Assembly (NCBI GenBank): GCA_038246575.1
Contig: JBBRVU010000076.1
Location: forward strand, 1 to 17,939
From: JACCUZ01 sp038246575
GTDB taxonomy: Bacteria; Actinomycetota; Actinomycetes; JACCUZ01
Direction of reading: 5' to 3'
DNA: 17,939 bases
Below the pieces are notes generated by a model. That model was not told the DNA's origin. It saw only the letters and a program-made list of their open reading frames with translations, and did not search any database. Below, piece by piece: positions 16,501-17,939 of the stretch. The position numbers and the translations under genes were made by a program. Each line of letters begins with the position of its first letter. Positions within the stretch are counted from its first letter, which is position 1.

Positions 16501-17630
16501 AGGTCCGCCTGGTCCATGGAGGCCGAGATGTCCTCCCACGGTGTTCCGCCCCGAGCCATCGCACCCACCACGGCGAGAGCCAGCGGGAGGCCGCCGCATT
16601 CGTCGGCCACGGTGCGGGCTGAATCCGGCAGATGACCCACCGACCCGCCGACCCAGTCACCGAGGAGCTGCAGTGCCTCGTCGCTCGTCAGCGGATCGAC
16701 GGCGATGGAGACCGCGCCCAGACGGGTGGCGATCCCACCGTCGCGCGCGGTGACCAGGAGGTGCGTCCCCGACCCCATGAGCGCCAGGAACGGCGCAAGG
16801 TCGTCTTCGTTCCAGACGTTGTCGGCCACAATCAGCAGCGGTGCTTTCACGATCCTCTGCGCGAGTCTTGGAACGATGTCCTCGACGCGCGAGTAGTCAT
16901 GCAGGTCGTCCGCCATCGCAGCACCGATGCGCCGAAGCCCGGCGAGCACGTCAGGCTCCCGGCCTAGATCCACCCACACGACGCCGCTGCCGAACTGACG
17001 GCGTACCTGGATGTGCCTGGCGACAGCGGCAGCCGCGACCGACTTCCCGACGCCCCCCATCCCGTGCAGGACCATCGTACGTTCACGGACATCCGCGGTA
17101 AGGCGCTGCGCCTGATCGAGCTGGAGTGCCGACTCCACCCGCCTGGCGGCGAGGCGGCGCGGCTGGTAGTGCGGCGGAGGAGGCGGGACGTGCAACAGCG
17201 GTCCGAGACGCGGCTCGGGCATGCCGAGGTGACGGAGGAGCTCCTCGACCACCCAGGCTTCTCGGCGATCTCGCGCGTCGACGATCTGCAGCCGACTGAG
17301 CTCCCGCGGCAGCGCGTCCTCGATCCCTTTTCCGGCGGGCAGGTCAGTAACCACAGGGATGACGACCTTTGCCGCCTCCAGCGCGTAGCGCCACTCCGCC
17401 TCGACATACTGCGACGACAGCGCAGCCAGACCCAGGACCAGCACGACGCGGTCCCGCCCATGGATCGCGTCCCGGATCTCCTGGACGAAGGTCAGCCCGC
17501 GGCTCGGCAACGAGTCCCGGTCGAACCAGACCGAGACACCGGCGTCTTCAAGCCGATCGCGAAGGCGCCTGGTGAGAGCCTCGTCATCTGCCCGCGCGTA
17601 CGAGAGGAACACCGACGGCAGCGTCACCAC
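13545..17630 (-). CDS. TIR / NB-ARC / helical-repeat protein, NLR-like STAND sensor-effector
   Basis: The 1361-residue protein opens with a TIR domain at about 5-135. It has VFLSYARADDEALTRRLRD, then VWFDRDSLPSRG, then VVLVLGLAALSSQYVEAEW, where Glu79 is the candidate NADase Glu. A Pro-rich linker (PPPPPHYQPRR, about 149-159) leads to an NB-ARC NTPase. Its P-loop is GMGGVGKS at 190-197, Walker B is PLLIVADNVW at 264-273, THLLVTARDGG follows at 289-299, and GLPLALAVVGAMARGG is at 347-362. From about 380 to the end the protein is Ala/Leu/Glu-rich helical repeat, TPR- or HEAT-like, the expected ligand-recognition part. The order matches NLR-type immune receptors, so a cytosolic sensor that releases TIR NADase activity is likely; this is inference. 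The start is GTG at 17630 or 17627, the only options after an in-frame stop; the ribosome-binding site is weak. The frame is intact and the gene stands alone. Confidence 0.88.
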   Translation of the reverse strand: MVTLPSVFLSYARADDEALTRRLRDRLEDAGVSVWFDRDSLPSRGLTFVQEIRDAIHGRDRVVLVLGLAALSSQYVEAEWRYALEAAKVVIPVVTDLPAGKGIEDALPRELSRLQIVDARDRREAWVVEELLRHLGMPEPRLGPLLHVPPPPPHYQPRRLAARRVESALQLDQAQRLTADVRERTMVLHGMGGVGKSVAAAAVARHIQVRRQFGSGVVWVDLGREPDVLAGLRRIGAAMADDLHDYSRVEDIVPRLAQRIVKAPLLIVADNVWNEDDLAPFLALMGSGTHLLVTARDGGIATRLGAVSIAVDPLTSDEALQLLGDWVGGSVGHLPDSARTVADECGGLPLALAVVGAMARGGTPWEDISASMDQADLGFLAERLPDYPYPNLLRALRASLDALESSEDELERGASTCFQQLAALRWDRPVPESTLVTLWTVRATLTEPYARRVLSILAAKALLRTDGQSPRRLVSLHDLLHDLARATVPDLAAEHGALIDAYAAKDAESPFVEDDGYLLDHFSYHLDAAGRGAQLPSILRRETSDRANAWWSVRLRSGQVSGYVADVRRALADARERGDTVDVIRWALMIASARSAVGGVSSSFAALLLGKGVWTPAQALAAADWASGSGRFEMLVAALPFLPAQQQDSVAEEAALLARREPEDGDRFRRLLDLAQALQDPARRRFVTEALPPGEVPSPNVEASSLLRVWQLDPDRTDAVEAAVAKVEERSRDPRAGWYVAYLAVNAPASQLDRVRRMADRLAEPAARLEVLLALAERGDQPLEDLVRDAEVELSRSADDWRAGRLEARLAPFRSEPSRAASVHAVIVGGDKLKPADRLLSLLSVTPVATGDDRDSAVRAVFGLLAGAGREQAETLVASAAAARLRRTQPLLFQEFVGAALPSVRAIQDAWSRMSGLVLLLPETEASQAQVVLEEEVRLVLRIDDQRERSECLAAFASRLETGAAERAVGPALQLMIDTLPVDELASAAVPLLAHAGAADVAAVQAALARSDRFAWDVRPALFGAWARHGNWEAALDALVGGSPSEVERAVDPVADVMPEWVAEELLGSAIERGDPEFYSAVVRLVPRAAEDSRGPVLNLGFDALEALEKAHDQLRLIERLAPLLSVEALARLDDRVPEGADRMDRDRARLAMVRAWIGHGDRIRAADVLLRIEVADSAAQAALEVAHASPPDERDGWLEAVEDKARALLRSSEVELLCGSALLREGPQRARLLEEAARAAEAPDESDLVLDDRADALRIVAAAQEGHERERLLLAAWDAAPRGGSWKGIQSLTTLAPLLAEAAPSTIRARWERSLETATVSRPAALEELTALADVVVALAGSQAVVDMVSVLDDVDRWWP

Positions 17631-17826
17631 ACGATCAAGGTTCGCACACCTACCAGCCCGAAAGAAGCGCCGCGATCAGGTCGAGCCGGTAGCGAGCGCG
17701 CGCGCCACGCGCGCCTCCAGCTCCCTCGGGTATTGCTGGACGCCGCGCGGCAGATCTGCGGTCTGTCCGCTCAAGATGGCATCGAGTCCGAGCAGCATGA
17801 CTGACGTTCCGCACTTCTCGGTCGGG

Positions 17827-17939
17827 TTATCTCGTGGATTTGCGGGGCGGTCCTTCCACCTTGTTGAAGGCGTCTAGGGATCGGGCTTCGACGTCGGTGA
17901 CGATGTCGCGTAGGCGTCGGGCGTTGTCGAACCACGCCT
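17827..17939 (-). CDS. C-terminal end of an unidentified gene, cut by the window edge
   Basis: The last 36 codons of a minus-strand frame end in TAA at 17827-17829. The peptide starts AWFDNARRLRDIVTDVEARS and finishes with a basic, Pro-containing tail (GPPRKSTR). Its composition looks like real helical coding sequence. I do not recognise the family. It ends about 200 bases upstream of the TIR/NB-ARC gene in the same orientation, so the two could be neighbours in one locus. It could also be a fragment. Confidence 0.35.
   Translation of the reverse strand, partial: AWFDNARRLRDIVTDVEARSLDAFNKVEGPPRKSTR

Noticed and set aside
14539..16622. Several long plus-strand frames rich in Ser, Arg and Ala
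   Set aside because: They are antisense to the repeat region of the TIR/NB-ARC gene.
17690..17725. GCGCGC-rich inverted repeat upstream of the TIR/NB-ARC gene
   Set aside because: Low-complexity GC sequence pairs easily in this genome. There is no T-run or clear regulatory placement.
1..17939. tRNA, rRNA, CRISPR array or retron-like RNA
   Set aside because: No cloverleaf arms, regularly spaced repeats or reverse transcriptase motifs were seen on either strand.

Overview
The window comes from a GC-rich genome with the codon bias of an actinomycete: most third positions are G or C, GTG and TTG starts occur, and long antisense open frames mirror the real genes. The IS types and the cytochrome P450 fragment also fit Actinomycetota. 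I cannot name a genus. Almost every recognisable gene belongs to a family tied to bacterial immunity or programmed cell death, so I read the region as a defence island that mobile elements have partly eroded.

Layout from left to right. (1) A stand-alone SIR2-like gene on the minus strand (77-1051), followed by about 720 bases with no convincing gene. (2) A minus-strand pair, translated in the order DUF4062-SIR2 fusion (5978-4515) then nSTAND1-type P-loop NTPase with about seven C-terminal membrane helices (4518-1774). The two overlap by ATGA and are probably translationally coupled. (3) Running divergently from that pair, a plus-strand run of four genes: an LSDAT/SLOG-type nucleotide-ligand sensor (6263-7003), a TIR/deoxyribosyltransferase-like protein with a TRAFs-binding (DUF4071-like) domain (7035-8453), an alpha/beta hydrolase (about 8562-9508), and a protein joining a similar helical domain to a trypsin-like protease (9518-11116). 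The first two are open, although the start of the LSDAT gene is in doubt. The hydrolase and protease are each broken by one-base indels, and the protease also by an in-frame TAG. (4) A mobile-element scar: a nearly complete IS1380-family element (11240-12914) with a frameshifted transposase and recognisable ends, then the C-terminal remnant of an IS5-family transposase and the C-terminal fragment of a cytochrome P450. (5) A large minus-strand TIR/NB-ARC/helical-repeat protein (17630-13545), an NLR-like architecture. (6) At the right edge, the last 36 codons of an unidentified minus-strand gene.

How the parts may work together (inference). Four proteins carry domains of the kind that degrade or bind NAD-like nucleotides: two SIR2 domains, one TIR domain and one TIR/deoxyribosyltransferase-like domain. 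LSDAT is a predicted nucleotide-ligand sensor, and nSTAND1 and NB-ARC are signal-gated ATPase switches. The LSDAT/TRAFs-binding/hydrolase/protease cassette looks like a sensor, an adaptor and two enzymatic effectors. It is the best candidate here for a poorly described system. All lesions seen in this cassette after its first gene lie in the two putative effectors, which could mean effector loss, or indel errors in the assembly.
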